Of a stretch of DNA of 64,000 nucleotides, positions 62,469-64,000 are shown piece by piece (position 1 is the stretch's first letter; each line of letters starts with the position of its first letter). The translations under genes were made by a program, and so were the position numbers. Origin of the DNA: JBFWMG01 sp050251715 (GTDB lineage: Bacteria; Desulfobacterota; Desulfovibrionia; Desulfovibrionales; Desulfovibrionaceae). The stretch is from NCBI GenBank assembly GCA_050251715.1, contig JBFWMG010000002.1:124001-188000 (forward strand). The letters are read 5' to 3'. Below the pieces are notes generated by a model. The model ran no database searches and was not told the DNA's origin. It worked only from the letters and a program-made list of their open reading frames with translations.

Positions 62469-62641
62469 TACGCGCTGGCCTCCATCTTTTTGCGAGTTTC
62501 CTCCCATTCTTCAAAATCACCAAACCGTTTAATGCATCTTCTGTGGGCGTAACCTACAATGTGGCCGCGTATTCCTGATATTCTGGCACCGGGCTTTCCG
62601 CAGTAAATACACTTTCGTGGCTTGCTTGTTGTCCAGGCCAT
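62468..62641 (-). CDS. Small cysteine/histidine-rich phage protein (57 residues)
   Basis: Not a known family. It reads MAWTTSKPRKCIYCGKPGAR near the N-terminus and has a second pair in GYAHRRCIKRF, giving C-x2-C followed by H-x2-C, a likely zinc-binding module. The C-terminal half is charged (DFEEWEETRKKMEASA). Start and stop are both shared with neighbours in TGATG and TAATG overlaps, which strongly supports translation although it is very short. Confidence 0.7.
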   Translation of the reverse strand: MAWTTSKPRKCIYCGKPGARISGIRGHIVGYAHRRCIKRFGDFEEWEETRKKMEASA

Positions 62642-64000
62642 CACGCCCCCACCTCCGCGCCCACGCGGCGCAGCTCCGGGACGTTGGCCTGGGCCAGGGC
62701 GCGGGCGAAGGGCGGCGGGACGCTGTTGCCGCAGGCTCGCACCTGGTCGGCCTTGGTCACGGGCTTGCCGGTGACCGGGTTGATGACGTCAATAATGTAG
62801 TCCGGCGGGAAGCCCTGGGCGTTGAAAAGCTCGCGCGGCTGGAGCATGCGCAGGCCGATGTCGCGGATGATGTACCGCTCGCCGTCGATGTCCACCACCG
62901 TCTCCACGTCGCCCAGGAAGCCGCGCAGCAGCTCGCGCACCTCTGCCGCGTGGTCGCCGCCCGTGCCCACGGTGACCAGCCCCATGCGGGCCTTGGCCGT
63001 GGCCGTGTGCATGGGCTCGCCCACCGCCGAATGCTGGCCGCCCGTGCCGTAGTATTTGACCATACTGGCCATGGTCACGGCCTGATGCTGTCCGCCGCCC
63101 GTAACCGTGGGCGCGGGGGCGTCCATGGGCTGGCCGTCGCGGCAGGTTCCGCGCAGCTTGGTCATGTGCGCGGCGACCACGCCTGACTTGCCGCCTCCAC
63201 CTCCGGTGATGGTGCCCATGGGCGCGCCCGCCGCGTGGCCCACGCTGTGCCCGAAATCGCGCTGGATACTGGCCGCGACCACGCTGTGATGGTCCACGCT
63301 CGTGACCGTGCCCAGGGGCTGGCGCGCGTCCTGGCCCACCACGCCGCCGTAATTCTTGACGAGGCTGGCTGCGACCACGCCGAAGCGGTTTTCCGTGCTC
63401 ACCGTGCGCGCTGGCTCCTCGATGTCGTGGACGCGGTTGTCCTTGCCACCCTTGCTGCCGTAGTGGGCTTCGAGGCAGGCAGAAACCACGGAAAAGTCGT
63501 TGCTCGTGGTTATCGTGCGCAGCGGCGACAGAGGGGGCCAAGCATGCAAGCTCCTGCCTGTCGACGTGCTGTGCGCGGGGCTGACCAGGAGAGGTGCGAC
63601 AACGGCCTGGTGGTTCTCCCCGATGATCGAGTTCATGGGCCGGTCCACGGCAATGGGCTTGCCCGCGTACACAGGGCCGCCTGCTCCGACCAAGACGGGA
63701 GTCACTATGGCTTTTTCCCCGCGCCTGGCGCATGTGATCGTGCGCAGCGGCTCTTCGATAGGCTCGTTGCGTCCGCCATGCGTCAGATTGAGCACGAACG
63801 GGCCGCCTTCCTTTTGCAGCACCGGAGCCGACAGTGCGAATCCCGGCTCGTTGGCCGTGACGGTGCGCAGCGGTTCCTCCAGGGTGTTGCCCCGGAAATG
63901 CTCGTACCCGTGGTTGGCCTTGACCAGGTGCGGCGCAACCAATCCAATGCGGTCCCGGCTGGTCGATACTCGCATGGGATCAACCAGACCATGAGACTCT
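62641..64000 (-). CDS. Phage-type DNA cytosine-C5 methyltransferase, 5' end beyond window
   Basis: The frame remains open to the window edge, so only the C-terminal 450 or so residues are seen. The end LRMLQPRELFNAQGFPPDYI and ADQVRACGNSVPPPFARALA match motifs IX and X of C5 methylases. In front lie at least seven imperfect repeats of roughly 35-45 residues with the pattern VVAxxLxKxYG...PxxTVT (e.g. GVVAASLVKNYGGVVGQDAR, VTMASMVKYYGTGGQHSAVG), in the position of the target-recognition region. Catalytic motifs I-VI would be upstream, outside the window. A first internal Met at 63975 would not give a complete enzyme. Confidence 0.88.
   Translation of the reverse strand, partial: ESHGLVDPMRVSTSRDRIGLVAPHLVKANHGYEHFRGNTLEEPLRTVTANEPGFALSAPVLQKEGGPFVLNLTHGGRNEPIEEPLRTITCARRGEKAIVTPVLVGAGGPVYAGKPIAVDRPMNSIIGENHQAVVAPLLVSPAHSTSTGRSLHAWPPLSPLRTITTSNDFSVVSACLEAHYGSKGGKDNRVHDIEEPARTVSTENRFGVVAASLVKNYGGVVGQDARQPLGTVTSVDHHSVVAASIQRDFGHSVGHAAGAPMGTITGGGGGKSGVVAAHMTKLRGTCRDGQPMDAPAPTVTGGGQHQAVTMASMVKYYGTGGQHSAVGEPMHTATAKARMGLVTVGTGGDHAAEVRELLRGFLGDVETVVDIDGERYIIRDIGLRMLQPRELFNAQGFPPDYIIDVINPVTGKPVTKADQVRACGNSVPPPFARALAQANVPELRRVGAEVGA

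Larger units (their letters stand above)
59919..64000. mobile_element. Left end of a prophage or integrative element
   Basis: Delimited on the left by the tRNA-Pro fragment, then integrase, excisionase and phage-type methyltransferases and a nuclease, all on the minus strand with overlapping stops and starts. The right end lies beyond the window. No structural phage gene is visible, so it may be a prophage or an integrative conjugative element. Confidence 0.85.

Overview
The window is high-GC bacterial chromosome and most resembles a sulfate-reducing Desulfovibrionaceae (Desulfovibrio and relatives). The best marker is dsrC (41547-41864), with the two C-terminal cysteines of dissimilatory sulfite reductase partners. 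Supporting signs are a biofilm-type RTX adhesin locus ordered as in Desulfovibrio vulgaris, a CooC-like ATPase, a tripartite tricarboxylate transporter operon and a very large class I adenylate cyclase. No ribosomal RNA is present, so the species is inference.

Layout. 1-7061 (minus): type I secretion ABC transporter (cut by the window edge), TolC and a giant RTX adhesin interrupted by a 10-N assembly gap lying inside an exact repeat. 7173-13737 (minus): an IS3-type transposase relic, a hybrid histidine kinase and an HD-GYP response regulator. 13968-19850: class II photolyase, an EamA permease and a large unrecognised membrane protein. 20009-24078: tctC-tctB-tctA and a D-Ala-D-Ala ligase-like enzyme. 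24537-28804: cytidylate kinase-like protein, TetR regulator and EmrA/EmrB efflux pair. 28930-37640: HEAT/pentapeptide/adenylate cyclase fusion, a 76-residue orphan, aminotransferase, heptosyltransferase, glycosyltransferase and a MoaE-like protein. 37758-41402: a TPR membrane protein with a CCHC zinc-knuckle motif and a CooC-like ATPase. 41547-44558 (minus): a methyltransferase overlapping a YcaO-TPR gene, followed by dsrC. 44621-45414: three tRNA genes (Cys, Gly, Gly) in two units with promoters and terminators. 45452-51698: DUF364 protein, DksA, NFACT/RqcH protein, a lipoprotein/caspase-like lipoprotein operon and a half-size GDT1 protein. 51804-57513: phoH-ybeY and argF-argG-argH. 57641-59516: amphi-Trp protein, CGGC protein and radical SAM protein. 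59919-64000: the left end of a phage or integrative element in tRNA-Pro(CGG), with integrase, excisionase, adenine methylase, a nuclease-like protein, a small zinc protein and a repeat-rich cytosine methyltransferase running off the window.

How the genes work together. The left end is a surface-adhesion module: RTX adhesin with its exporter, next to a sensor kinase and a c-di-GMP phosphodiesterase that could tune it. The arginine genes form the last three steps of arginine synthesis. The TetR unit is a self-contained efflux operon. The most system-like novelty is the coupled methyltransferase/YcaO pair directly upstream of dsrC, which suggests a sulfur-dependent protein or peptide modification. 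A second unexplained signal is a family of about 107-bp palindromic elements (15408, 24075, 28801) that touch gene stop codons and show compensatory base changes in their hairpins.
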